From positions 62,001 through 126,000 of the forward strand of contig BOKF01000007.1 of NCBI GenBank assembly GCA_016860845.1: DNA of 64,000 bases, read 5' to 3'. Position 1 is the first letter of the stretch, and the number at the start of each line of letters is the position of its first letter. A program made the position numbers and the translations under genes. Under the pieces are notes generated by a model. The model made no database searches. It had not been told where the DNA came from and saw only the letters and a program-made list of their open reading frames with translations. This DNA comes from Chloroflexota bacterium (GTDB lineage Bacteria; Chloroflexota; Anaerolineae; 4572-78; J111). Positions 45,241-53,144 of the stretch are shown here, piece after piece.

Positions 45241-45449
45241 TTTGCGCCTCCCAAAATTTACTTGCCGGCGACGAATTGCCACCTTATTTAATGTAACACA
45301 AATTCAACTTTATGAAAAATAATGAAGGTTTTGGCCTTGAAGGAGTATACAATCCCATACAGTAAACCCAACAAGCTGTTGTGTAACTTGAGTTTGCGCC
45401 AAAATAGGATTATCATTGTAGACGCACACCAACAGGGGAGTTCTTTTTT

Positions 45450-47369
45450 ATGAGTCATCCAGCCGCGAATAATCCAAACCCCAGCCAGTTGCAGTTGGTC
45501 GTTCATGCCGGGCCGCTGGCCGGTAAAGGCTATCCTCTCACCGGCAACACCCTGACCTTTGGCCGGGGTTCGGACAATGATCTTGTTTTAGACGATACCC
45601 AGGTCTCCCGAAATCATGCCCGTCTCATTCGCCAGGGGGACGAAGTAATTATCGAAGATTTGGGCAGCACCAACGGCACTCTGGTCAATGGCAAGCCTGT
45701 TGTGGGGCAGCAAATCTTGCAGCCGGCCGATATCATCAGCATCGGCTCTTCGGTTTTTGGGGTCAAGGGCTTTGCGGCTCCCAGCACCATAGGCGTAACC
45801 CAGATTTCAATGGAGAAACGGACTTATCCCCCCCCCATTCCCTCCGCTCCTCCCTCGCCGCCCCGCATCCCCAGCCCACCCCCACGGCGACCCGCTCCAG
45901 CCGCTCCAAAGGCCGAACCGGCCAGGCTGAACATGCTGGTCATGGCCGGTCTCATCGCTTTAATTCTGGTTGTGGTTATTATTGCGGCAGTGACGGCTTA
46001 CTTTCTGACTCAAGATCGCGGCTCAGGCGTCGCGGGTATCCCCACCGTGGTCATCACTGCCCCTACGGCGAACAGCCAGGTGCAGATCAACGTGCCGGTC
46101 ACTGTCCAGGCAACAGCGTCAGATCCATCCGGGGTGAAACGGATGGAGTTATGGGTCAGCAACATCAAAACCGCCGATGCCGTCAGCCCGGTAGATCAGG
46201 GCCAGGCTACCCTGACCGCATCGTTCCAGTGGACTCCGCCCGCGCCGGGCACTTACACCCTGGAAGTGAAAGCCTTCAACTCGCAAGGGCAGGTCAGCGC
46301 CCCGACCACGGTCACTGTCAACGCAGTGGGCGAGTCCGCCGCTGAGACGCCGACCCCACCTCCTACCCCGGATACGCCAACCCCTACCGTCCCAACCAAT
46401 CCTTCCTTGACCACCAAAACGGACCTCAACGTGCGCTCCGGGCCTGGCACTCAGTATGATTTGTTGGGACTTTTACCCGCAGGCGTTACGGTGGAGATTG
46501 TTGGCCGGGACGAAACACGGCAGTGGTGGCAAGTCCGCTTCAGCCCCGCGGCTGATGGGATCGGCTGGGTGGCGGCAGACCCGGCCTTTTCAACGACTGC
46601 TAACGTGGATAATGTCGCCATTGCTCAGGCCCCGCCCACGCCAACCGGCACCCCGACCCCAACCAATACACCGGTGCCTCCGACCAGTACGCCCACCGTT
46701 ACCAATATACCGGCCTCACCCACCCCCACCGACACCCCAACCCTGACCCCAACCGCAACCGGTCAGCCGACCCAGATTGACTTTAATGTGTCGCCGACAA
46801 ATATTGAAGGCGGCGAGTGTGTCAATATTACCTGGAATGTGAGCGGCGTGCGCGAAGTTTATTTCGAAGATCAGGGCGTCGGCGGCCAGGCCAACATGAC
46901 GGATTGCCCTAAAGAGTCAAAGACTTATGATTTTCGGGTGATCCGCCTGGATGGCTCTGAATATAGAGAGGAAATACGGGTTGAGGTGAACGACCCGGTT
47001 GTCTCGGCCGGTTCCACTGAAATACCGGCTGACGAAAGCATTGATTTGGATGACGGCGACATCCCCGGTAATGATTTTAGATGGGAAGTTGACGGGGATA
47101 CGCGCTTGTTTAGAGCCAGAGACGGAGTTCAGTTGGCTCCTATGCGCGATCTTAGCGATTTAAGGAATCTGTCCAGGGGCGACTGCGAAAGTGCTGCTTT
47201 TGGCGTTTACGACGTTATTGACGGGAGCGAAGACGCCTCTGACCCAACGAATATCCTCATCGAAGGACGGTCAGCATGCTATCGCACCAACGAAGGCCGC
47301 CTGGGCAAGTTGTGGTTCCCTAACGGTGTGAGTAGAGACCTGGATATTGAATGGGTCACCTGGCAGTAG
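45450..47369 (+). CDS. FHA domain membrane protein with Ig and SH3-type domains
   Basis: 639 residues. FHA domain at ~15-110 (GRGSDNDLVLDDTQVSRNHAR, EDLGSTNGTLVNG). Pro-rich linker, TM helix ~165-185 (MAGLIALILVVVIIAAVTAY), Ig-like domain ~200-290, bacterial SH3 domain ~320-390 (LNVRSGPGTQYDLLG), Pro/Thr linker, and another Ig-like domain with C-terminal region. The phosphothreonine reader is inside the cell and wall-binding modules are outside, so it could link wall state to Ser/Thr kinase signalling. No kinase is in the window. Confidence 0.88.
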   Translation: MSHPAANNPNPSQLQLVVHAGPLAGKGYPLTGNTLTFGRGSDNDLVLDDTQVSRNHARLIRQGDEVIIEDLGSTNGTLVNGKPVVGQQILQPADIISIGSSVFGVKGFAAPSTIGVTQISMEKRTYPPPIPSAPPSPPRIPSPPPRRPAPAAPKAEPARLNMLVMAGLIALILVVVIIAAVTAYFLTQDRGSGVAGIPTVVITAPTANSQVQINVPVTVQATASDPSGVKRMELWVSNIKTADAVSPVDQGQATLTASFQWTPPAPGTYTLEVKAFNSQGQVSAPTTVTVNAVGESAAETPTPPPTPDTPTPTVPTNPSLTTKTDLNVRSGPGTQYDLLGLLPAGVTVEIVGRDETRQWWQVRFSPAADGIGWVAADPAFSTTANVDNVAIAQAPPTPTGTPTPTNTPVPPTSTPTVTNIPASPTPTDTPTLTPTATGQPTQIDFNVSPTNIEGGECVNITWNVSGVREVYFEDQGVGGQANMTDCPKESKTYDFRVIRLDGSEYREEIRVEVNDPVVSAGSTEIPADESIDLDDGDIPGNDFRWEVDGDTRLFRARDGVQLAPMRDLSDLRNLSRGDCESAAFGVYDVIDGSEDASDPTNILIEGRSACYRTNEGRLGKLWFPNGVSRDLDIEWVTWQ

Positions 47370-47389
47370 ACTCGTAATAACTAGAAAAG

Positions 47390-47419
47390 TTGACAATCTT
47401 CCCGTTTCTTTGCTAATAT
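47390..47419 (+). promoter_or_regulatory. promoter for the small FHA protein
   Basis: TTGACA (47390-47395), 18-base spacer, TAATAT (47414-47419), 60 bases before the start of the next gene. Confidence 0.65.
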
Positions 47420-47478
47420 AGAACACGGTTTCACCTAAAGACGCAAGCTGACATTTCAACCAGGAGGACCGCACAACA

Positions 47479-48069
47479 ATGTATGACAACGAGCCAACGA
47501 TGATGGGACAGGGTCGCCCGACCGCCACGCTGGTGGTCCGGCAGGGCACTCAGGCGGGTATGAGTTTTGTCATATCTGGCAATCAGGTAGTCCTTGGCCG
47601 GGAAGAAGGGCTGGATATTGTCCTCCAAGACCCTGAGTCTTCACGTCGCCATGCTCGGGTTAGCTGGCAGGGAGGCCGTTATGTGATCGAAGACCTGGGC
47701 AGCACCAACGGCACGTTTGTGAATGGGGTGCAAATTACCATGCCCCAGGCGCTCAACCCAGGCGACAGTATCGGTATTGGCCAGACAGCCCTGGTGTTTC
47801 AATATTCTGGAGCTGAGATGGGACCGTCTTATTACCAGGCTCCCCCGCAGCAAGCTCCGGCCTATACCCCCGCTCCTGGTGTGGCCCCCGCTCGCAGCAA
47901 CCAATCTACCCAATATATCCTGTATGGCTGCGGCTGTTTACTGCTCCTCTGTATTTGCAGCTTACTGGCTGTGGCCGGTTGGGCTTTGCTCGATCCGGCC
48001 TCTTTTGAAGATGCCACCGGCATTGACGTTTCAATGCGAGCGATTGAGTTTTATCTGAACCTGGTTTAA
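47479..48069 (+). CDS. FHA domain protein with C-terminal TM helix
   Basis: 196 residues. FHA domain at ~18-110 (GREEGLDIVLQDPESSRRHAR, IEDLGSTNGTFVNG). Pro/Ala linker, then a Cys-rich TM segment at ~148-170 (YGCGCLLLLCICSLLAVAGW). The FHA domain is predicted cytoplasmic and recognises a phosphothreonine partner. It follows a larger FHA protein with its own promoter; the two may share a signalling partner. Confidence 0.87.
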   Translation: MYDNEPTMMGQGRPTATLVVRQGTQAGMSFVISGNQVVLGREEGLDIVLQDPESSRRHARVSWQGGRYVIEDLGSTNGTFVNGVQITMPQALNPGDSIGIGQTALVFQYSGAEMGPSYYQAPPQQAPAYTPAPGVAPARSNQSTQYILYGCGCLLLLCICSLLAVAGWALLDPASFEDATGIDVSMRAIEFYLNLV

Positions 48070-48095
48070 TTTTTCATTGGGACTTATCGGTCACC

Positions 48096-48135
48096 AGCCG
48101 GCCCGGAATCTGCCAGCGCAGCGGGCCGGCTTTTT
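48096..48135 (+). terminator. terminator after the small FHA gene
   Basis: Stem agccggcccg (48096-48105) with cgggccggct (48122-48131), 16-base loop, five T at 48131-48135. Confidence 0.8.
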
Positions 48136-48149
48136 ATTATTTTGGCCCA

Positions 48150-48178
48150 TTGACAGAGCATCCCGCTTGTGTTATCCT
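48150..48178 (+). promoter_or_regulatory. promoter for the PfkB kinase gene
   Basis: TTGACA (48150-48155), 17-base spacer, TATCCT (48173-48178). It would start transcription near 48185, after the in-frame GTG at 48169, which rules out that start. Confidence 0.7.
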
Positions 48179-48198
48179 GCATTCCTGGGGAGGATGGA

Positions 48199-49206
48199 TT
48201 GGGGATAAAACACCTTTGCATCGGCTCGCTGGCCCTCAATGATACCGTCTATGCCGATGGCCGCACCAGCATGGCCGACCCGGGGGGCAATGCCCTTTAT
48301 GCAGCCGTGGGAGCCAATATTTGGTCCAATCAGGTCGGACTTACCGCCGTCGTGGGCTATGATTGGCCCGCCGAGTACACTCACAAGCTGGAACAGAGCG
48401 CTATTAATACCGGAGGCCTGGTCCAAAAAAATGAGGAAACACTGCGGGCCTGGACGATTTATGAGCTGAGCGGCTACCGGCGCTATTTTTCACGCAACAC
48501 GGAAGTGGTCCTGTTGACTCCCAGCCCCTTCAGCAGCACGCCGCTCACCGCCGAAGAAGGCGCCGCCTACAGCGAAGCGGCTCGACAAGTCCATTTGCGT
48601 AACTCACCGCTGCCCCAGGAATTGCCCGCCTCTTTGTGGAACGTCGCTTCGATTCACCTTTCCCCCATGCGCCTGGAAACAACTCTGGCCTGGATCGAGG
48701 CGTTGCAGGATAAGCCCGATATTTTTGTCTCGCTGGATATTTTACCCTATCCTCTCAACGGCAACTTTGACCAGCCGGATTTGCTTAAGCTTCTCCGCCG
48801 CGCCGACGCCTTCATGCCCAGCGAAGCCGAAGCCGAAAGCCTGATGCCCGGCTTTGAAGCCGAAATCTTTTGCCGGGAGATCGCCCAACGTGGTCCTAAA
48901 TTGGTAGTTGTCAAACAGGGCGACCATGGCGCAGCCTTATATGACCGCGAGCGCGATGCGTTTTACCAAATCCTGCCCTACCCCGCCAACGTAGATGACC
49001 TGACCGGGGCGGGAGACTCTTTTTGTGGAGGGTTTGCTGTTGGCTACCTGGAAACCGGCGATGCCTGGCAAGCGGCTTTATACGGTACTGTTTCTGCTTC
49101 GTTTATTATTGAGGGCTTCGGTGGGCTGCATGCGCTTCAAATTAGCCGCACGCAGGCGGAACAACGGCTGAAAATCCTGCAAACCATAAACCAGACGTCC
49201 AGGTGA
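48199..49206 (+). CDS. PfkB family carbohydrate/nucleoside kinase
   Basis: 335 residues from TTG 48199, preceded by GGAGG five bases upstream and by a promoter that excludes the earlier GTG. GIKHLCIGSLALNDTVYADG starts the fold; GGNALYAAVGANI is the substrate-binding segment and DDLTGAGDSFCGGFAVGY is the second PfkB signature with the catalytic aspartate. It phosphorylates a sugar or nucleoside; the substrate is unknown. Its stop codon lies within the first of two tandem palindromes. Confidence 0.87.
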   Translation: MGIKHLCIGSLALNDTVYADGRTSMADPGGNALYAAVGANIWSNQVGLTAVVGYDWPAEYTHKLEQSAINTGGLVQKNEETLRAWTIYELSGYRRYFSRNTEVVLLTPSPFSSTPLTAEEGAAYSEAARQVHLRNSPLPQELPASLWNVASIHLSPMRLETTLAWIEALQDKPDIFVSLDILPYPLNGNFDQPDLLKLLRRADAFMPSEAEAESLMPGFEAEIFCREIAQRGPKLVVVKQGDHGAALYDRERDAFYQILPYPANVDDLTGAGDSFCGGFAVGYLETGDAWQAALYGTVSASFIIEGFGGLHALQISRTQAEQRLKILQTINQTSR

Positions 49207-49239
49207 CATTTGTCACGCCTCATCAGTGACATGTGTCAC
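49203..49239. promoter_or_regulatory. two tandem GTGACATNTGTCAC palindromes
   Basis: gtgacatttgtcac (49203-49216) and gtgacatgtgtcac (49226-49239) are 14-bp palindromes (one mismatched centre in the first) with centres 23 bp apart, close to two helical turns. That arrangement suits a dimeric regulator binding side by side. The regulator and target are unknown; no obvious gene starts just downstream in the 49207-49572 gap. Confidence 0.55.
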
Positions 49240-49417
49240 TACCCAAAAGTACTACTATTGTGATATGTTGAGGGCACAAGCAGCCGGGGTCAAACTAACA
49301 AAAATTAAGTTGGGTTGTGCCGGAGTTCAATGAAGAACTCGCCACCTACAAAATTATCTTAAAACGACCCGCGCTTTAGCAGTTTTCTAACAACCTAATA
49401 TTTGTCCGATCTACAAA

Positions 49418-49444
49418 CAGAGCCTTCCGATTTGGAAGGCTCTG
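49418..49444. terminator. hairpin, possible terminator
   Basis: cagagccttcc (49418-49428) and ggaaggctctg (49434-49444), exact 11-bp stem, 5-base loop, followed by a weak T-rich tail (ctaattt). Far from the preceding stop (~210 bases), so it may end an unannotated transcript or be a repeat. Confidence 0.5.
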
Positions 49445-49465
49445 CTAATTTATGGGATTAGAGTG

Positions 49466-49497
49466 AGACCGCAGAGGTTTAAAAACCTCTGCGGTCT
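49466..49497. repeat. perfect palindrome (agaccgcagaggttt)
   Basis: agaccgcagaggttt (49466-49480) and aaacctctgcggtct (49483-49497), 15 bp exact, two-base loop; ~75 bases before recF. Dispersed-element-like. Confidence 0.7.
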
Positions 49498-49572
49498 TCC
49501 TGCGACAGACACCCTTAACTCGCTGCCCCTCTTTTCATCCCCGCCTCTTCTTATGTTATAATCCCAGTCATT

Positions 49573-50784
49573 GTGTATATCAGCCAGCTTTCACTCACCA
49601 ATTATCGCAATTACAGCCGGCTGGCCGTCGAGCTGCCGGCCGGTCCCATTTTGCTGCGCGGCGACAACGCCCAGGGCAAAACGAGTCTGCTGGAAGCCAT
49701 TTATTTTCTCTCCACCACCCGCAGCGTCCATGCCCGCACCGATCAGCAGTTGATCAACTGGCTTACCCTTAAGCAGGAGCCGCTTCCTTTTGCCCGGGTG
49801 GAAGCCACCATCAAAACCAAACTGGACAGTTTCCGGTTGGCCATCACCCTCGTCCGCGAAAATGACGGCTTCCGGAAAGACATCCGGCTCAATGGCGCCA
49901 AAAAACGTGCTCTGGATGTCGTGGGCAAATTGATGACCGTCATGTTCTTACCTGAAGATATTGAGTTGGTCACCGGCGCGCCCAGTATCCGCCGCCGTTA
50001 CCTGGACACCACCCTCTGCCAGATCAACCCAGAGTATTGCCAGGCCCTCAGCCGCTACAACAAAGTCCTGACCAACCGTAATGCCCTGCTCAAAGATTTA
50101 TCTGAACGGAAAGGCAACCATGACCAATTGCTTTATTGGGATGAACAATTAGCCCACGACGGCGCAACCCTGGTCACCCAGCGTCACAATGCCGTGCTGG
50201 AGTTGGACGCCGTCGCCCGGCAGCGCCACCGCGAGGTCAGCGGCGGCAAGGAAGGGCTGCGCCTGTACTACGCCCCCAGCTTCGACCTGTACCAGCGCCC
50301 CAAACCGGATTACCAGTTGCCTTTGCTTATGGAAGACCTGGCCCCCTACAGTACGGTCGCCCCGCCGGTCAAGGAAGTTCGCCAAACATTTCTCGCTTAT
50401 TTGCAGCAGTCGCGCCGCGAGGATATCCAACGCGGAGTCACCCTGGTTGGCCCTCATCGCGATGATTTACATTTTCTGGTGGATGGCATTGATATGACCC
50501 TTTACGGTTCGCGGGGGCAGCAGCGCACCGCCGCGCTCAGCACCAAGCTGGCCGAGGTCGCTTTAATGCAGCAGAGCACGGGCGAAACACCCCTGCTGCT
50601 GTTGGACGACGTCATGAGTGAATTGGATGCCGAACGCCGCCAGCACATTATTAACATCGTGGACCAAGCCGGCCAGGCCCTGCTGACCACCACCGATTGG
50701 GCCGATTTTGACGAAGATTTTCGCCGCCGGGCCAAACTCCTCACCGTAACCCTGGGCCGGTTGGAGGAAGTAGCTCCCCCTTAA
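49573..50784 (+). CDS. recF: DNA replication and repair protein RecF
   Basis: 403 residues from a GTG at 49573. YISQLSLTNYRNYSRLAVEL, Walker A GDNAQGKTSLLEAIYFLS (~30-47), LFLPEDIELV-like MFLPEDIELVTGAPSIRRRYLD, signature YGSRGQQRT and Walker B LLLLDDVMSELDAERR. RecF loads RecA at gaps with RecO and RecR. The usual dnaA-dnaN neighbours are absent. The GTG has no clear ribosome binding site. Confidence 0.95.
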   Translation: MYISQLSLTNYRNYSRLAVELPAGPILLRGDNAQGKTSLLEAIYFLSTTRSVHARTDQQLINWLTLKQEPLPFARVEATIKTKLDSFRLAITLVRENDGFRKDIRLNGAKKRALDVVGKLMTVMFLPEDIELVTGAPSIRRRYLDTTLCQINPEYCQALSRYNKVLTNRNALLKDLSERKGNHDQLLYWDEQLAHDGATLVTQRHNAVLELDAVARQRHREVSGGKEGLRLYYAPSFDLYQRPKPDYQLPLLMEDLAPYSTVAPPVKEVRQTFLAYLQQSRREDIQRGVTLVGPHRDDLHFLVDGIDMTLYGSRGQQRTAALSTKLAEVALMQQSTGETPLLLLDDVMSELDAERRQHIINIVDQAGQALLTTTDWADFDEDFRRRAKLLTVTLGRLEEVAPP

Positions 50785-50812
50785 AGCACACGTCTCCAAA
50801 TTTATCAACACG

Positions 50813-50841
50813 TTGAAGTCCCGGCTTTCCTCTGGTATAAT
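50813..50841 (+). promoter_or_regulatory. promoter for the two-component system
   Basis: TTGAAG (50813-50818), 17-base spacer, TATAAT (50836-50841), 44 bases before the response regulator ATG. Confidence 0.75.
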
Positions 50842-50885
50842 ATGATGTGGTAAAAAAGCGTTACTAGAGGTACAAAAATATCCTG

Positions 50886-51566
50886 ATGAATGACAGAATT
50901 CTACTCATTGAAGACGAACCCCAAATTGCTGGTTTCATTACCCGCGGGCTGCGGCGCGAAGGCTACAATGTTATCCAGACGGCTGACGGCGAAACGGGGC
51001 TGGAGCTGGCCTTTAGCGAGCTGCCCGATTTGATCATTTTGGATGTCATGCTGCCCGGCGTTGACGGTCTTAATGTCTGCCGCCGCATTCGCGAGGGGGA
51101 GCTGCAGTCGCCGATTTTGATGCTCACCGCCAAAGACGCCATCCCCGATAAAGTAGCCGGCCTGGAAGCCGGCGCTGACGATTACATGGTTAAACCCTTT
51201 GCTTTTGAAGAGCTACTGGCGCGTGTGCGCGCCTTGCGCCGCCGCCGCGCTCCGATTGAGTCGGACGCGCCGCTCTCTTTTGCCGATTTGACCCTCAGTC
51301 CCACCACCCGCATGGCCCAGCGGGGAGGGCGTAATGTCGAATTGACCGCCAAAGAGTATGACTTGCTGGAACTTTTTATGCGCCACCCCAATCAAGTCCT
51401 CACCCGCGACCAGATTTATGATCGCATCTGGGGCTACGATTTTGGCGGAGAGTCAAACATTATCGAGGTTTACATTCGCTACTTGCGCTCTAAATTAGAG
51501 TCCGAAGGCGAGCCGCGCCTGCTCCACACCATTCGGGGGGTTGGTTATGCCCTGCGCGAAAGCTGA
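50886..51566 (+). CDS. OmpR/PhoB-type response regulator
   Basis: 226 residues. Receiver at ~1-120 with D53 in [13 protein letters not shown], acidic DE near residue 10 and [11 protein letters not shown] after strand 5. Winged-helix trans_reg_C domain at ~130-225 ([40 protein letters not shown]). It binds DNA direct repeats when phosphorylated by the kinase encoded 118 bases downstream. Confidence 0.93.
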   Translation: MNDRILLIEDEPQIAGFITRGLRREGYNVIQTADGETGLELAFSELPDLIILDVMLPGVDGLNVCRRIREGELQSPILMLTAKDAIPDKVAGLEAGADDYMVKPFAFEELLARVRALRRRRAPIESDAPLSFADLTLSPTTRMAQRGGRNVELTAKEYDLLELFMRHPNQVLTRDQIYDRIWGYDFGGESNIIEVYIRYLRSKLESEGEPRLLHTIRGVGYALRES

Positions 51567-51574
51567 ACCATTTT

Positions 51575-51683
51575 AGATTTTAGATTTTGGATTTTGCATT
51601 TTCTGTTTAATATATCCGGCAGATCCTCTTCATTTATCTCCAATATCTAATTTCTAATTTTTTATCTCTTATTTTTAATTTTT
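51575..51683. repeat. AT-rich inverted repeat before the kinase gene
   Basis: Left side ttttagattttagatttt, right side ctaatttctaattttttatc, imperfect. Related to 36633-36735. It fills the response regulator-kinase gap. Confidence 0.55.
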
Positions 51684-51684
51684 C

Positions 51685-53112
51685 ATGCCTATTCGGATTC
51701 GTTTTACCCTGTGGTACACCTTTTTGCTGGGAGCAATCCTGATTGCTTTCAGCATTTTGCTCTATCTGGTGCTTAAATTTTCGCTGCACAACCAGGTGGA
51801 CCGCAATTTACAGGACCGCGCCCAACAGGTTGGTGCGGGTATTATTGCCCAGGCCGTTATTCGCCAGAGCGGCAATGTGGTCGGCATTGAAGTGCCTGAG
51901 CTAAATGTTTTCTCCTCTCCGGCCATCTTTATCCAGGTCGTTCAGGCCGACGGCAGCCTGGTAACGGCGACCGACAACCTGGGCAAGCAGCGCTTTCCGC
52001 CCGACAAGCAAATTCTACAGGCGAATCAAGAGGGCCACTCCATTTATAAAACAGTCACAATAGATCAGACGCACCTCAGAATTTACAGCGCCCCTATCAG
52101 GCTGGGCGCCCGAGTCGTTGGTGCGGTTCAGGTGGGACAATCCTTAAAGGATGTCGAGGATACCCTCAACCAGGTACTGGTTTTTCTGACCGCCGGTACA
52201 GTGGCGGGCCTGGTGCTGGCCAGCATTGTCGGCGCCTTTTTAGCCTGGACAACACTGCGGCCGATTGAAAAAATCAACCGGGCGGCGATGCGCATTGTCA
52301 GCGCTCAAGACCTGAAGCAGCGCCTGCCCACTTCTAACACCAAAGACGAAATTGACCGGCTCACTGTGACCATCAACGGCATGTTGGAGCGCCTTGACAA
52401 CTTCTTTCAGGCCCAGGTCCGCCTCAGCGCCGACGTCTCCCACGAACTACGCACCCCGCTGACGGTCATCCGGGGCAATGTGGACTTACTGCGCCGTGGC
52501 GCGGCCAACGATCCCAACGAACTCAACGAAGCCCTGTCTATCATTGACGGCGAACTCGACCGCATGTCGCGCATCGTCGCCGATTTGCTGCTCCTCTCCC
52601 AGGCCGATGCCGGGCTGAGCCTGCGCATGCAGCCGGTTGAGCTAGACACGATCCTCCTCGACGTGTACCGCCAGGCGCGGGTAACGGCTAACGGCGTCAT
52701 CCTGCAACTGGGGCACGAAGATCAGGCCGTGGTGCAGGGCGATGCCGACCGGCTGAAGCAGTTACTGCTCAACCTGGTCACTAATGCCCTCAAGCACACC
52801 TCTCCGGGCGGCCATGTGACCCTATCCCTGTACCGCGAGCCGGAGTGGGTGCGCATCACCGTCACCGACACGGGCCGGGGTATTGCTCCGACCGCCTTAC
52901 CCCACATTTTTGAACGCTTCTACCGGGCCGAGAACAACGATCAAAAAGGAACGGGCCTCGGTCTCTCCATTGCCCAGTGGATTGCCCAGGCTCACGGCGG
53001 CCAGATTAGCGTCACCAGCGAGTTAGGCAAAGGCTCCGTCTTCACCCTTTGGCTGCCCCGAGGCGGCGCTGAGCGGGTGGAAACGCGCCCGCTCAAGCTG
53101 AGCCAGGTTTAG
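51685..53112 (+). CDS. sensor histidine kinase
   Basis: 475 residues. TM helices at ~8-30 and ~165-190, periplasmic domain between, HAMP (~190-245), HisKA with phospho-acceptor H253 in VSHELRTPLTVI, and HATPase with N box LLLNLVTNALKHT, G1 DTGRGIA and G2 GTGLGLSIAQW. It phosphorylates the response regulator encoded just upstream. The external signal is unknown. The murE gene starts 32 bases after the stop. Confidence 0.93.
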   Translation: MPIRIRFTLWYTFLLGAILIAFSILLYLVLKFSLHNQVDRNLQDRAQQVGAGIIAQAVIRQSGNVVGIEVPELNVFSSPAIFIQVVQADGSLVTATDNLGKQRFPPDKQILQANQEGHSIYKTVTIDQTHLRIYSAPIRLGARVVGAVQVGQSLKDVEDTLNQVLVFLTAGTVAGLVLASIVGAFLAWTTLRPIEKINRAAMRIVSAQDLKQRLPTSNTKDEIDRLTVTINGMLERLDNFFQAQVRLSADVSHELRTPLTVIRGNVDLLRRGAANDPNELNEALSIIDGELDRMSRIVADLLLLSQADAGLSLRMQPVELDTILLDVYRQARVTANGVILQLGHEDQAVVQGDADRLKQLLLNLVTNALKHTSPGGHVTLSLYREPEWVRITVTDTGRGIAPTALPHIFERFYRAENNDQKGTGLGLSIAQWIAQAHGGQISVTSELGKGSVFTLWLPRGGAERVETRPLKLSQV

Positions 53113-53144
53113 TCTTGTTGATCACTAACAAAGCAAATCCTCTC

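Noticed and set aside
48169..48198. GTG at 48169 as start of the PfkB gene
   Set aside because: It lies inside the promoter's spacer/-10 zone, upstream of the expected transcription start; TTG 48199 has the ribosome binding site.
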